DNA from: Selenomonadales bacterium UBA7018
Lineage (GTDB): Bacteria; Bacillota; Negativicutes; Selenomonadales; Selenomonadaceae
DNA: 19,818 bases
Reading direction: 5' to 3'
Assembly (NCBI GenBank): GCA_002448305.1
Contig: DJWY01000008.1
Location: forward strand, 1-19,818
Shown: positions 6,861 to 15,238 of the stretch, piece by piece
Numbering within the stretch: position 1 is the stretch's first letter
Layout of the letters: each line of letters begins with the position of its first letter
Notes under the pieces: model-generated
What the model was told of the DNA's origin: nothing
What the model saw: only the letters and a program-made list of their open reading frames with translations
Database searches by the model: none
Program-made: the position numbers and the translations under genes

Positions 6861-8720
6861 TTGAACGCTAAACAGAAAAGAAATTTAGCACGAATCTTAA
6901 TCGCGGCGGCGTGGCTAATCGCGCTGAACTTCGTTGAAATTTCCGGCGTCGAAAGATTTCTGCTCTATCTGATTCCTTATCTTGTCGTCGGCTACGATAT
7001 TTTGCTAAAAGCTCTTCACGGGCTTAAAAATCTGCGTGGGCTTGATGAAAGTTTGCTAATGACAATCGCCACGCTCGGAGCAATGGCTCTGGCGATTTAC
7101 GAAGACGGAGATTATACAGAAGCTATCGCCGTTATGCTATTCTATCAAATCGGCGAATGGTTTCAAAGCTACGCCGTCGGCAAAAGTCGCAAAAATATTT
7201 CCGAGCTAATGGACATTCGCCCCGATTATGCTAACGTCGAAACGGCGGACGGGCTTGAACAAGTTGACCCAGATGATGTCGAAGTCGGCACGGTTATTAT
7301 CGTTCAGCCCGGCGAAAAAATTCCGATTGACGGCGTTATCGTCGCGGGCAATTCGACTTTAAACACAGTCGCGCTAACGGGCGAAAGTTTACCCCGCGAA
7401 GTTTCCGAAGGCGCGGAAGTTATCAGCGGTTGCATAAATATTAACGGCGTACTTAAAATCCGCACGACTAAGGAATTTGGCGAATCTACTGCGTCGAAAA
7501 TCCTTGAACTTGTCGAAGACGCTAGCTCCAGAAAATCAAAGTCCGAAAATTTTATCACGAAATTTGCTAGAATTTATACGCCGGTAGTTGTTGCCTGCGC
7601 GGTTGCTCTTGCGATTATTCCGCCTATTTTTTCGGGCGATTGGGCTACGTGGATTTATCGTGCGCTGATTTTCTTGGTGATAAGTTGTCCTTGCGCGTTG
7701 GTGATAAGTATTCCGCTAAGCTTTTTCGCGGGTATCGGCGGCGCAAGTCGCGAAGGAATTTTAATCAAAGGCTCCAATTTCCTTGAGACGCTTTCCAAAG
7801 TTAAAACCGTCGTCCTTGATAAGACTGGCACGTTGACGCAGGGAAATTTTGATGTTGAAGCCGTCCACAGCAAAAATCTTAACTTCAACGCCGAAAAACT
7901 TTTGCACCTTGCCGCCCACGTCGAAAGATATTCCACGCACCCAATAGCCAATTCCCTGCGCAAGGCTTATCCTAACGAACGCGACGATTGCACGATTGAG
8001 GGCGTCGAAGAAATTGCCGGTCGTGGTATTCGCGCTAAAATTAACGGGCAAATTATCTGCGTCGGTAACGAAAAATTTATGGACGAAGTCGGCGCAATTT
8101 GGAAGCCTTGTTACAAAGTAGGGACGATTATTCATGTGGCGGTTGACGGCGAATACGCTGGGCATGTCGTTATTTCCGACGCGCTCAAAACTCATGCTAA
8201 AGAAGCCGTCGCCGATATGAAAAATTCTGGCGTCGAAAATATTTTTATGCTCACGGGCGATAGCGAAAAAATTGCCGCTAAGGTTGCAGAGGAACTCGGC
8301 ATTAAAAATTATCGCAGTGAACTTTTGCCCGCCGATAAAGTTACGGAGTTTGAAAAAATTTTATCCGCGTCGAGTGGCAAAGTTGCTTTTGTCGGCGACG
8401 GGATAAATGATGCGCCCGTTCTTAGCCGCGCAGATGTCGGAATTGCAATGGGTGCGCTCGGCTCTGATGCGGCGATTGAGGCGGCTGACGTTGTTTTAAT
8501 GGACGACGACCCACGCAAAATTTCTAAGGCGATTAAAATTGCCCGCAAATGTCTGGCTATCGTCAAGCAAAATATCTGCCTTGCAATCGGCGTTAAAATT
8601 CTGTGCTTGATACTCGGCGCAATCGGGCTTGCTAATATGTGGGCGGCTATCTTCGCTGATGTCGGCGTCATGATTATCGCCGTCCTAAACGCAATCAGAA
8701 CTTTAATTACTCCAAAATAA
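6861..8720 (+). CDS. P1B-type heavy-metal ATPase, Zn/Cd/Pb class (ZntA/CadA-like), lacking N-terminal HMA
   Basis: This ATP-driven pump exports soft divalent metals across the cytoplasmic membrane. Motifs in order are TGES 173-176 (actuator domain), the transmembrane metal site CPC 276-278 in SCPCALVISIP, DKTGT 320-324 with the phosphorylated Asp, the HP pair 360-361 of the nucleotide domain, and GDGINDAP 512-519. The last membrane helix has DVG at 600-602, and K579 lies in the preceding one. CPC with K and DxG marks the P1B-2 (Zn/Cd/Pb) class. The protein is 619 residues, shorter than ZntA, and starts right at the first membrane helices. The missing HMA domain is the separate gene upstream. 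Start TTG 6861 has only a weak GAG/GATGA site; an ATG at 6851 leads to an early stop. Confidence 0.93.
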   Translation: MNAKQKRNLARILIAAAWLIALNFVEISGVERFLLYLIPYLVVGYDILLKALHGLKNLRGLDESLLMTIATLGAMALAIYEDGDYTEAIAVMLFYQIGEWFQSYAVGKSRKNISELMDIRPDYANVETADGLEQVDPDDVEVGTVIIVQPGEKIPIDGVIVAGNSTLNTVALTGESLPREVSEGAEVISGCININGVLKIRTTKEFGESTASKILELVEDASSRKSKSENFITKFARIYTPVVVACAVALAIIPPIFSGDWATWIYRALIFLVISCPCALVISIPLSFFAGIGGASREGILIKGSNFLETLSKVKTVVLDKTGTLTQGNFDVEAVHSKNLNFNAEKLLHLAAHVERYSTHPIANSLRKAYPNERDDCTIEGVEEIAGRGIRAKINGQIICVGNEKFMDEVGAIWKPCYKVGTIIHVAVDGEYAGHVVISDALKTHAKEAVADMKNSGVENIFMLTGDSEKIAAKVAEELGIKNYRSELLPADKVTEFEKILSASSGKVAFVGDGINDAPVLSRADVGIAMGALGSDAAIEAADVVLMDDDPRKISKAIKIARKCLAIVKQNICLAIGVKILCLILGAIGLANMWAAIFADVGVMIIAVLNAIRTLITPK

Positions 8721-8736
8721 ATCGGGGGGAATATAT

Positions 8737-9444
8737 ATGGAAGAAACGACAATTTTTTCCGAAGCACTAAATTTTTTGAGCTTAGGACTTAGCGTCGTAC
8801 TTTTATTCGCGGTAGCTTATCTTTGGTCGAGCAATAGCCGCAAAAGTGCGCAACTACAACAAGTTCAATCAGACTTGCAGAAGCTTAAAAAGAAATTGAG
8901 CGCGTTAGAAACCAAAGTAAATGAAATACGAGAGCCAACAGTTGTTTCCGATGTTCCGCAAGCCGAACCATTCGGACTAAATCTTGATGATGACTTCGAC
9001 GAACCGCGAAGAGAAGAGCTTAGAGTATCAACGCCGCTTGCGCCGCAAAATCCTTGGCTGAATTTCGTAAAGGAATATAACGACTTCGCGGAAGCTTTAT
9101 CGTCACCTGGACAACTCAAGAAGTGCGAAAAATTCGTCCGCGATAACAAGTTGAAAATTCTAACCTACGGTAGCTCAATGACTTTTCGTCCCGCTATCGA
9201 CGTTAAGGACAGCATTTATTGGGCGTTCAAAGGTAATGGCGGCGAGTTTGCGGTTGTGCCCAATCCGATGAACCCTTGCGACGCGGAGCTTTATGAATTC
9301 AGCGGCATGAAGGATATTTACGCGATGAATTATCAAGACGGCGTTTATCGGAAATATTTCGTTAAGTTGCCCGCGATTTTAATTTCAGACCCCGTCAACG
9401 GTTGGATGCTTAAAGATACGGGCGTTGTTAATTTGGAGAGATAA
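8737..9444 (+). CDS. Membrane-anchored coiled-coil protein of unknown function
   Basis: I do not recognise this 235-residue protein. It has one N-terminal membrane segment (about residues 12-31), then a Gln/Lys/Leu-rich coiled coil (about 37-65), then an acidic Pro-containing linker (66-105). A compact C-terminal domain (about 107-235) includes YGSSMTFRP, VVPNPMNPCDAELYE and KLPAILISDP. The anchor topology suggests a type II or bitopic protein. Start ATG 8737 follows a purine-rich GGGGGGA site. It lies 16 nt after the metal ATPase and one nucleotide before the GH3 lipoprotein gene, so it belongs to that operon. An envelope-related role is only a guess from neighbours. Confidence 0.8.
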   Translation: MEETTIFSEALNFLSLGLSVVLLFAVAYLWSSNSRKSAQLQQVQSDLQKLKKKLSALETKVNEIREPTVVSDVPQAEPFGLNLDDDFDEPRREELRVSTPLAPQNPWLNFVKEYNDFAEALSSPGQLKKCEKFVRDNKLKILTYGSSMTFRPAIDVKDSIYWAFKGNGGEFAVVPNPMNPCDAELYEFSGMKDIYAMNYQDGVYRKYFVKLPAILISDPVNGWMLKDTGVVNLER

Positions 9445-9445
9445 A

Positions 9446-10552
9446 ATGAAAAAATTTTTTGGAATAATATTTGCGGTGATATTTTTACTGACGGGTTGCG
9501 GCGAAGTGCAAGAAGTTAAAGCCGACGTTGCCCCCGTTCCACCGCCCGACCCAATTGAAGAAAAATTGAACTCAATGACGCTTAAAGAAAAAATTGGGCA
9601 AATGGTTATGATAGGCGTTTACGGCACCGAGCTAAACGACGACATAATTTTTTCGCTGAATAATTATCATTTCGGCGGCGTTATTTTTTTCGACCGGAAT
9701 TTAGAGAGCGTCGCGCAAGCTAAAAAATTTGCAAACGATATTGAGTACGCGGCTAATCAAAAAGTCCCGCTATTTTTCGCGACTGATGAAGAAGGCGGGC
9801 GCGTTGCTCGCGGCAGAAATTTTTTAGAAGTCGCGCCTTCGCAGGAAAGTATCGGACTTAGCGGGCACCCAACCAACGCAACTTTTTGGGCTAAGCATAA
9901 CGCGACGATTTTAAAAAGTATCGGCGTCAATATAAATTTCGCGCCCGTCGCTGACGTTGGAAGCCATGACACGCGCTCTTTTGGCGACAATGCACAATTT
10001 GTCGCTGAATACGTCGACGCCGCCGCTAAAGGTTACGAGGCGGAAAATTTCCTTTACACACTGAAACATTTTCCGGGCATTGGCAAAAGTAAAATCGACC
10101 CGCACAAAGAAATTTCCAGCGTCGAGGATAGCAAAGCCATTTTGGACGCTGAAGACTTGCCACCGTTTAGGAAAATTATTCGCGAGCACGATAACTCAAG
10201 ATTTATGATTATGGTTGGACATTTGCGCTACGACGCGCTTGACCCTGTCAACTCTGCAAGCTTATCGCCCGCCGTTATGACTGGACTTTTGCGCAATGAA
10301 TTAGGTTTTAGCGGCGTCGTGATAACTGATGATTTAGAAATGGGCGCGATTAAAAATAATACCGACTTGCCGAGCTTAGGCGTTAAAATGATTTTGGCGG
10401 GCGGCGATATTGCGCTTGTCTGTCACAACTACGAAAGTCAGCAAATTGTCTACAACAGCATTTTGGAGGCGGTTCAGCGCGGCGAAATTTCCGAAGAGCG
10501 CATTAACGAATCCGTTCGCAGAATTTTACGCATGAAGGCGCATTTACAATGA
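9446..10552 (+). CDS. GH3 beta-N-acetylhexosaminidase (NagZ-like) lipoprotein
   Basis: The family removes N-acetylglucosamine from muropeptides or related amino-sugar glycosides. A lipoprotein signal is clear: MKK, a hydrophobic stretch, then lipobox LTGC with C18 as the lipidated residue. The catalytic domain has RVARGRN near 119-125, KHFPGIG followed by DPH (H220 as the likely acid/base of the NagZ-type dyad) and TDDLEM with D295 as the predicted nucleophile. Only the N-terminal GH3 TIM-barrel is present, giving 368 residues, as in NagZ. ATG 9446 is chosen because GGAGAG precedes it and the signal peptide starts there; the in-frame TTG at 9425 lies inside the previous gene. Being a surface lipoprotein, it probably works outside the membrane on peptidoglycan fragments. 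Confidence 0.9.
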   Translation: MKKFFGIIFAVIFLLTGCGEVQEVKADVAPVPPPDPIEEKLNSMTLKEKIGQMVMIGVYGTELNDDIIFSLNNYHFGGVIFFDRNLESVAQAKKFANDIEYAANQKVPLFFATDEEGGRVARGRNFLEVAPSQESIGLSGHPTNATFWAKHNATILKSIGVNINFAPVADVGSHDTRSFGDNAQFVAEYVDAAAKGYEAENFLYTLKHFPGIGKSKIDPHKEISSVEDSKAILDAEDLPPFRKIIREHDNSRFMIMVGHLRYDALDPVNSASLSPAVMTGLLRNELGFSGVVITDDLEMGAIKNNTDLPSLGVKMILAGGDIALVCHNYESQQIVYNSILEAVQRGEISEERINESVRRILRMKAHLQ

Positions 10553-11292
10553 AAATATCAATCGCACAATTTAAATCGGAACTTGGCGCAGTCGAAGAAA
10601 ATTTTTTAACGGCGGCAAGATTAATCGAGGCGGCGCAAAATTCCGACGTGATACTTTTGCCGGAACTTTGGTCGACGGGCTATTATCCGACGCCGGTTGA
10701 AAATTTCGCCGATAAGGACGGGCGGCGCACAAAAGAATTTCTCTGCGCGGCGGCTAAAAAATTTTCCGTGAACATAATCGGCGGCTCGGTTATCGTCGAC
10801 AGCGGCGGGCAATTTTTTAATCGTAGTTACGTTGTAAACCGGCGCGGGGAAATAGTCGCGACTTACGATAAAGCGCACTTATTTAGCTTTGCCGGCGAAG
10901 ATAAAGTTTTCAGCGCGGGTGATAAAATTTCTGTCGTCGAACTTGGCGGCGTGAAATGCGGCGTGGCTATTTGTTACGATTTACGCTTTCCGGAATTCAT
11001 AAGGAAAATTGCTTTGGCGGGCGTAGAAATTATTTTTATCCCTGCCGCTTGGAGCTTGAAACGTTTGACGCCTCGACAAATTTTGACTAAGGCGCGGGCG
11101 ATTGAAAATCAAATTTTTGTCGTCTTCGCGAACAGTTCCGGCAAATCGGAAATTATTAATCCGCTCGGAGAAAGTTTAGCTGAATCCGGGCGCGGCGAAG
11201 AAATTTTATCGGCTGAAATAAATCTAAACGACCGCGCAGAAGTTATAAAAACAATGAACCTTTTGGGCGATAGGAATTTAACTGTAGATTAA
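10549..11292 (+). CDS. Nitrilase-superfamily carbon-nitrogen hydrolase (omega-amidase-like)
   Basis: The superfamily hydrolyses amides or nitriles with a Glu-Lys-Cys triad. All three residues are present: E39 in LPELWSTGY, K108 in YDKAHLF and C142 in AICYDLRFPE. Length 247 is typical of stand-alone members such as YafV/NIT2-like omega-amidases, which deamidate alpha-ketoglutaramate and related acids. There is no signal peptide, so it is cytoplasmic. The ATG overlaps the stop of the GH3 gene as ATGA, so it is translationally coupled. It is the last gene of the operon, followed by a strong terminator. The exact substrate cannot be told from sequence. Confidence 0.88.
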   Translation: MKISIAQFKSELGAVEENFLTAARLIEAAQNSDVILLPELWSTGYYPTPVENFADKDGRRTKEFLCAAAKKFSVNIIGGSVIVDSGGQFFNRSYVVNRRGEIVATYDKAHLFSFAGEDKVFSAGDKISVVELGGVKCGVAICYDLRFPEFIRKIALAGVEIIFIPAAWSLKRLTPRQILTKARAIENQIFVVFANSSGKSEIINPLGESLAESGRGEEILSAEINLNDRAEVIKTMNLLGDRNLTVD

Positions 11293-11297
11293 AAACT

Positions 11298-11330
11298 TTG
11301 ACGGACTAAAATTGTTCGTCGATTTTTTTT
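11298..11330 (+). terminator. Intrinsic terminator after the amidase gene
   Basis: Bases 11298-11306 pair with 11314-11322 (core GACGGAC with GTTCGTC) around a 7-nt AT-rich loop, followed directly by eight Ts. It cleanly separates the metal/cell-wall operon from the grpE promoter. Confidence 0.9.
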
Positions 11331-11350
11331 GCTAATTTCAGATTAACCCC

Positions 11351-11379
11351 TTGACATTTTGTCTAATTAGTGTTAAGGT
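11351..11379 (+). promoter_or_regulatory. Probable sigma-70-type promoter of grpE-dnaK-dnaJ
   Basis: A perfect TTGACA (-35, 11351-11356) lies 17 nt before TAAGGT (11374-11379), which is preceded by TG at the extended -10 position. It lies between a terminator and the grpE ribosome site. No CIRCE inverted repeat (TTAGCACTC/GAGTGCTAA) was seen here, so HrcA control is not supported at this position. Confidence 0.6.
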
Positions 11380-11404
11380 TTGCAACCGAAGAGAGGTGAA
11401 CGAC

Positions 11405-11983
11405 TTGACGGAAGAAAAGAAAGTTATAGTCAACAATGAGGACGGCGATAGCGCAGAAATAAATTTGAATAAAAAACAAGCTGAGCCGGAAGTCGAAGTG
11501 CTTGAGGAAGAAACGTCCGACCCGACAGCGGAGCTTGAGAAATTAAAAGAGGAACTCAGCGCGAAGGATGATAGATTTTTGAGACTGCAAGCGGACTTCG
11601 ACAATTTCAGAAAACGTACCGCCAAAGAGAAATCCGAAATCGCAACGGTTATCGAACAGGCTTTTCTGAAAGATTTACTGCCCTTGCTTGATAATCTTAG
11701 CCGCGCATCAGAGGCGGCTGAAAATGCCGAAAATGCCGACGTTGAAACCCTTCGCAAAGGTATCGAAATGATTAAGCAAGAGACCGTAGCCGTTATGGGC
11801 AAGCACGGACTTGAACCTATTGACACTTTGAATAAACCATTCGACCCGAATTATCATCAAGCGGTTGGCACGATTAAAGACGAAACTAAACAGGACGGAA
11901 TCATTGCCTCCGAATTCCAGCGCGGTTATATCGCTCGCGGGCGCGTGATTCGTCCCAGCATGGTGCAAGTAGTTAGTAATTAG
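11405..11983 (+). CDS. grpE: GrpE, nucleotide exchange factor of DnaK
   Basis: GrpE drives ADP release from DnaK. The protein begins with an acidic disordered region (1-40), then a long coiled coil (about 40-85, TAELEKLKEELSAKDDRF onward) and the beta domain with the family signature FDPNYHQAV, then QRGYIARGRVIRPSMVQV at the C-terminus. The start is TTG 11405, with AGGTG 6 nt before it, giving 192 residues. The TTG at 11351 is the -35 box, and GTG 11396 overlaps the ribosome site. dnaK follows after 27 nt. hrcA, which often precedes grpE in Firmicutes, is absent. Confidence 0.95.
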   Translation: MTEEKKVIVNNEDGDSAEINLNKKQAEPEVEVLEEETSDPTAELEKLKEELSAKDDRFLRLQADFDNFRKRTAKEKSEIATVIEQAFLKDLLPLLDNLSRASEAAENAENADVETLRKGIEMIKQETVAVMGKHGLEPIDTLNKPFDPNYHQAVGTIKDETKQDGIIASEFQRGYIARGRVIRPSMVQVVSN

Positions 11984-12000
11984 TAATTAGGAGTTAGGAG
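11973..12000 (+). repeat. Four tandem heptamers carrying the dnaK ribosome binding site
   Basis: TTAGTAA twice (11973-11986) is followed by TTAGGAG twice (11987-12000). The repeats contain the grpE stop codon and two GGAG ribosome-binding cores. The nearer one ends 10 nt before the dnaK ATG and the other 17 nt before. The array looks like replication-slippage growth. Confidence 0.8.
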
Positions 12001-12010
12001 TTGAAAAATC

Positions 12011-13876
12011 ATGAGTAAAGTCATTGGTATAGATTTAGGAACAACAAATAGCGTCGTCAGCGTCATTGAAGGCGGCGAACCTACAGTTATCACAAACCCT
12101 GAAGGTAGCAGAATCACCCCGTCTGTTGTCGGCTTCACCAAAGACGGTCAACGCCTCGTCGGGCAACTCGCGAAACGTCAAGCCGTTAGCAATCCCGATA
12201 GAACAATTTCTTCTATCAAACGTCATATGGGCGAAAGCTACAAAGTTAATATCGACGGCAAAGACTACACGCCGCCGGAAATTTCCGCTATGGTTCTGCA
12301 GAAACTTAAAGCCGACGCGGAAGCTTATCTCGGCGAAACCGTCAAGCAAGCCGTTATCACCGTTCCGGCTTACTTCAACGACGCGCAACGCCAAGCAACT
12401 AAGGACGCCGGCACAATCGCAGGGCTTGAAGTTCTGCGCATAATCAACGAGCCGACAGCCGCCGCGCTCGCCTACGGTTTGGATAAAGATAACGACGAAA
12501 CTATTTTGGTATTCGACTTGGGCGGCGGTACTTTCGACGTAAGTATTTTGGAACTCGACGAACATACTTTTGAAGTCAAAGCGACAAGCGGCGATACTCA
12601 TCTTGGCGGCGACGACTTCGACAAAAAAGTTATGGACTGGATGGTTGCCGAATTCAAACGCGATAACGGCATTGACCTTTCAAAAGATAAAATGAGTGCG
12701 CAACGTCTTATCGAGGCGGCGGAAAAAGCTAAAATCGAGCTTAGTTCTATGACTTCGACCAATATTAATTTGCCGTTCATTACAGCAGACGCAAGCGGAC
12801 CCAAGCATTTGGATTTGACCTTGACACGTGCGAAATTTGACGACTTAACCCGCGACCTTGTCGAACGTACAATGGGTCCGACCCGTAACGCTATGAAAGA
12901 CGCCGGCTTGACTGGCAAAGATATTGATAAAATTATTCTTGTCGGCGGCTCGTCCAGAATTCCCGCCGTGCAAAATGCAATTCGCGAAATTCTCGGCAAA
13001 GAACCTTCAAAGGGCATTAACCCTGATGAATGCGTTTCAATCGGCGCGGCGATTCAAGGCGGCGTTTTGGCTGGCGAATTTGGAAAGGGTAATGAAATTC
13101 TTCTGCTTGACGTTACGCCGTTGTCTTTGGGTATCGAAACGCTCGGCGGTGTCTGCACAAAAATTATCGAACGCAATACCACTATTCCGACGCAAAAATC
13201 TCAAGTCTTCTCGACGGCGGCGGACGGGCAAACCAGCGTTGAAATTCACGTCCTGCAGGGCGAACGCGAAATGGCCGCCGGTAATAAAACTTTGGGACGC
13301 TTTGTCCTTAGCGATATTCCGCCCGCACCGCGTGGAATTCCGCAAATCGAAGTTACTTTCGATATTGACCGCAACGGCATTGTCAACGTCAGCGCGAAGG
13401 ATAAAAGCACCGGCAAGGAACAGAAAATTACAATTCAATCGTCAAGCGGTATGAGCAAGGAAGATATTGACCGCATGGTTAAAGAGGCGCAAGCCCACGA
13501 AGCCGAAGATAAAAAGCAACGCGAGGCTGCCGACGCTAAGAATGACGCCGAGCAAACCGTTTATCAGGCGGAGAAAACTTGCAAGGACTTCGAGGGCAAA
13601 GTTGATGAAAACTTGCTTAAAGACGTTCGCACCGCCGCGCAAGCTCTCAAAGATAAACTCGAAAGCGGCGATACTGAAACGCTTAAGAAACTTACTGAAG
13701 AAGTTCGCCAGGCACTTTACAAGCTAAGTTCAGCGGCATATCAAGCGGGCGCGGCTCCTAATCAGGACAACCCCAATGCCGATTTCACTCAACAGCAACA
13801 ACAACAGCAATCGTCAAACAAAAAGGAAGATGACGACGGTACAATCGATGCAGAGTGGAATGAGTCTAAGAAATAA
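12011..13876 (+). CDS. dnaK: DnaK, Hsp70 chaperone
   Basis: This is the ATP-dependent folding chaperone, working with GrpE and DnaJ. The nucleotide-binding domain has IDLGTTNS at 6-13, NEPTAAALAYGL near 150, DLGGGTFDVS near 174 and GGSSRIPAVQ near 315. The linker DVTPLSLGIETLGG leads into a full beta substrate-binding domain and helical lid, ending in a Gln-rich tail (seven consecutive Q) and an acidic DDDGTIDAEWNESKK end. Length 621 is usual. ATG 12011 lies 10 nt after the nearer GGAG of the heptamer array. It is intact and serves as an in-window reference for the divergent Hsp70-like gene downstream. Confidence 0.98.
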   Translation: MSKVIGIDLGTTNSVVSVIEGGEPTVITNPEGSRITPSVVGFTKDGQRLVGQLAKRQAVSNPDRTISSIKRHMGESYKVNIDGKDYTPPEISAMVLQKLKADAEAYLGETVKQAVITVPAYFNDAQRQATKDAGTIAGLEVLRIINEPTAAALAYGLDKDNDETILVFDLGGGTFDVSILELDEHTFEVKATSGDTHLGGDDFDKKVMDWMVAEFKRDNGIDLSKDKMSAQRLIEAAEKAKIELSSMTSTNINLPFITADASGPKHLDLTLTRAKFDDLTRDLVERTMGPTRNAMKDAGLTGKDIDKIILVGGSSRIPAVQNAIREILGKEPSKGINPDECVSIGAAIQGGVLAGEFGKGNEILLLDVTPLSLGIETLGGVCTKIIERNTTIPTQKSQVFSTAADGQTSVEIHVLQGEREMAAGNKTLGRFVLSDIPPAPRGIPQIEVTFDIDRNGIVNVSAKDKSTGKEQKITIQSSSGMSKEDIDRMVKEAQAHEAEDKKQREAADAKNDAEQTVYQAEKTCKDFEGKVDENLLKDVRTAAQALKDKLESGDTETLKKLTEEVRQALYKLSSAAYQAGAAPNQDNPNADFTQQQQQQQSSNKKEDDDGTIDAEWNESKK

Positions 13877-13878
13877 AT

Positions 13879-13934
13879 CGTGAGAATTCACGCGTAGGGG
13901 AGGGAGACAAATTCTCTCTCCCCCTTGTTTGTTT
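13879..13934 (+). terminator. GC-rich hairpin between dnaK and dnaJ, possible attenuator
   Basis: The main stem is GGGGAGGGAGA (13897-13907) with TCTCTCTCCCC (13913-13923), 11 bp with one wobble and a 5-nt loop, followed by T-rich CTTGTTTGTTT. A smaller CGTGA/TCACG hairpin (13879-13892) precedes it. It resembles a partial terminator or RNA-processing site that would lower dnaJ expression relative to dnaK. Confidence 0.6.
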
Positions 13935-13948
13935 AAGGAGGCGACGTT

Positions 13949-15136
13949 ATGGCTGACAAGAAAGATTATTACGAGGTGCTCGGCGTCAATAAAAATTCGA
14001 CGGACGATGAAATAAAAAAAGCCTATCGCAAATTGGCTCGCAAATATCATCCCGATTTGAATCGCGACGACCCCAAAACCGCTGAAGCTAAGATGAAGGA
14101 AATTAACGAAGCTTATGACGTTTTGAAGGATAAAGAGAAGCGGGCGCAGTATGACCAATTCGGACACGCGGCATTTTCGGGCGCGGGCTATGGTGGCGCA
14201 GGCGGCGGAACTTATACCGGCAATATTAATATGGAAGATGTCGAAGAAATTTTCAATCAAATGGGCGGCGGCGGTTTCGGCTTTGGTGATATTTTCGGCG
14301 ACCTTTTCGGCAGAGGACAAAATCGCGCTCGTCGGAAACGTGGTCCCGAACGCGGCGCAGATTTGCGTTACGATTTAAGCCTTACCTTTGAAGAAGCCGC
14401 TTTTGGCAAAAAAATGACAATCAAAGTCCCGCGCATGGAGACTTGCGAAGAATGCGGCGGCACCGGTGCTAAAAAAGGTACGACGCCCGACGAATGCCCC
14501 GACTGTCACGGCACCGGTACGCGCCAGACTACGACGCGCACTCCTTTTGGCGTCATTTCAAATGCGCGTCCTTGCGAACGTTGTCACGGTTCAGGGCAGA
14601 TTGTCAAAAATCCTTGCAATCATTGTCACGGCATGGGCAAAATCAGAGTCGAGCGCGACATTGATTTAAACGTTCCAAAGGGCGTAAACGAAGGGCAAAG
14701 GCTCAAAATTTCGGGCGGCGGTCAAGCGGGCGAACGCGGCGGGCAACCCGGCGATTTGTACGTTTATATCAACATTAAGCCGCATAAAATTTTCACGCGC
14801 AGAGATATTGACGTTCATTGCGAAGTGCCGATTAGTTTTGTTCAAGCGGCTTTGGGCGCGAAAATTGAAGCTCCGACGATTGACGGCAAAGTTGATTTGA
14901 CAATTCCGGAAGGTACGCAATCCGGCGCGGTGCTTAGGATTCGCGGCAAAGGAATTCCAGCCCTGCGCGGTGAAGGGCGCGGCGATGAATTCGTCAGAAT
15001 AAAAGTTCTCACGCCGAAAAACCTTACAAGCCGCCAGAAAAAATTATTGCGCGAATTCGAGGACGGCGGCTCCGACTCAACTAATAATCCCGAAAAGAAA
15101 TCTTTTATCGACAAGCTCAAGGACTTATTCGACTAA
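13949..15136 (+). CDS. dnaJ: DnaJ, Hsp40 co-chaperone (class A)
   Basis: DnaJ delivers clients to DnaK and stimulates its ATPase. The J domain spans about 5-70 with HPD at 34-36, followed by a Gly/Phe-rich region (about 76-125). The zinc domain has four CxxCxGxG repeats at about 166-173, 183-190, 209-216 and 223-230, and the C-terminal beta domains follow. Length is 395. ATG 13949 has a strong AAGGAGG site. It lies 72 nt behind dnaK, with a stable hairpin in the gap, and is followed by an intrinsic terminator. Confidence 0.98.
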   Translation: MADKKDYYEVLGVNKNSTDDEIKKAYRKLARKYHPDLNRDDPKTAEAKMKEINEAYDVLKDKEKRAQYDQFGHAAFSGAGYGGAGGGTYTGNINMEDVEEIFNQMGGGGFGFGDIFGDLFGRGQNRARRKRGPERGADLRYDLSLTFEEAAFGKKMTIKVPRMETCEECGGTGAKKGTTPDECPDCHGTGTRQTTTRTPFGVISNARPCERCHGSGQIVKNPCNHCHGMGKIRVERDIDLNVPKGVNEGQRLKISGGGQAGERGGQPGDLYVYINIKPHKIFTRRDIDVHCEVPISFVQAALGAKIEAPTIDGKVDLTIPEGTQSGAVLRIRGKGIPALRGEGRGDEFVRIKVLTPKNLTSRQKKLLREFEDGGSDSTNNPEKKSFIDKLKDLFD

Positions 15137-15148
15137 ATTTTAAACAAG

Positions 15149-15179
15149 TCTCCGTGTTAAGGCGCGGGGATTTTTTTTT
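15149..15179 (+). terminator. Intrinsic terminator after dnaJ
   Basis: TCTCCGTG (15149-15156) pairs with CGCGGGGA (15163-15170) with two wobble pairs and a 6-nt loop, followed by nine Ts. It ends the housekeeping chaperone transcript, so the next genes should have their own promoter. A TATGAT at 15186-15191 is a possible -10, but no matching -35 was seen. Confidence 0.85.
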
Positions 15180-15238
15180 GTGCTTTATGATAAAATGAAT
15201 TCAACACAAGCAATTTTCGTTAAGGAGTGGAAATTTTT

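Noticed and set aside
11351..11404. Longer GrpE start at TTG 11351 or GTG 11396
   Set aside because: 11351 is the -35 box and 11396 overlaps the ribosome site; TTG 11405 has correct spacing.
12035..13642. Long opposite-strand and shifted frames across dnaK and other genes
   Set aside because: They overlap well-identified genes, lack ribosome sites and have implausible compositions; they are shadows of the coding strand.
13792..13815. CAA/CAG-rich run at the dnaK 3' end as a microsatellite element
   Set aside because: It encodes the usual variable Gln-rich tail before the acidic C-terminus; nothing unusual is needed to explain it.
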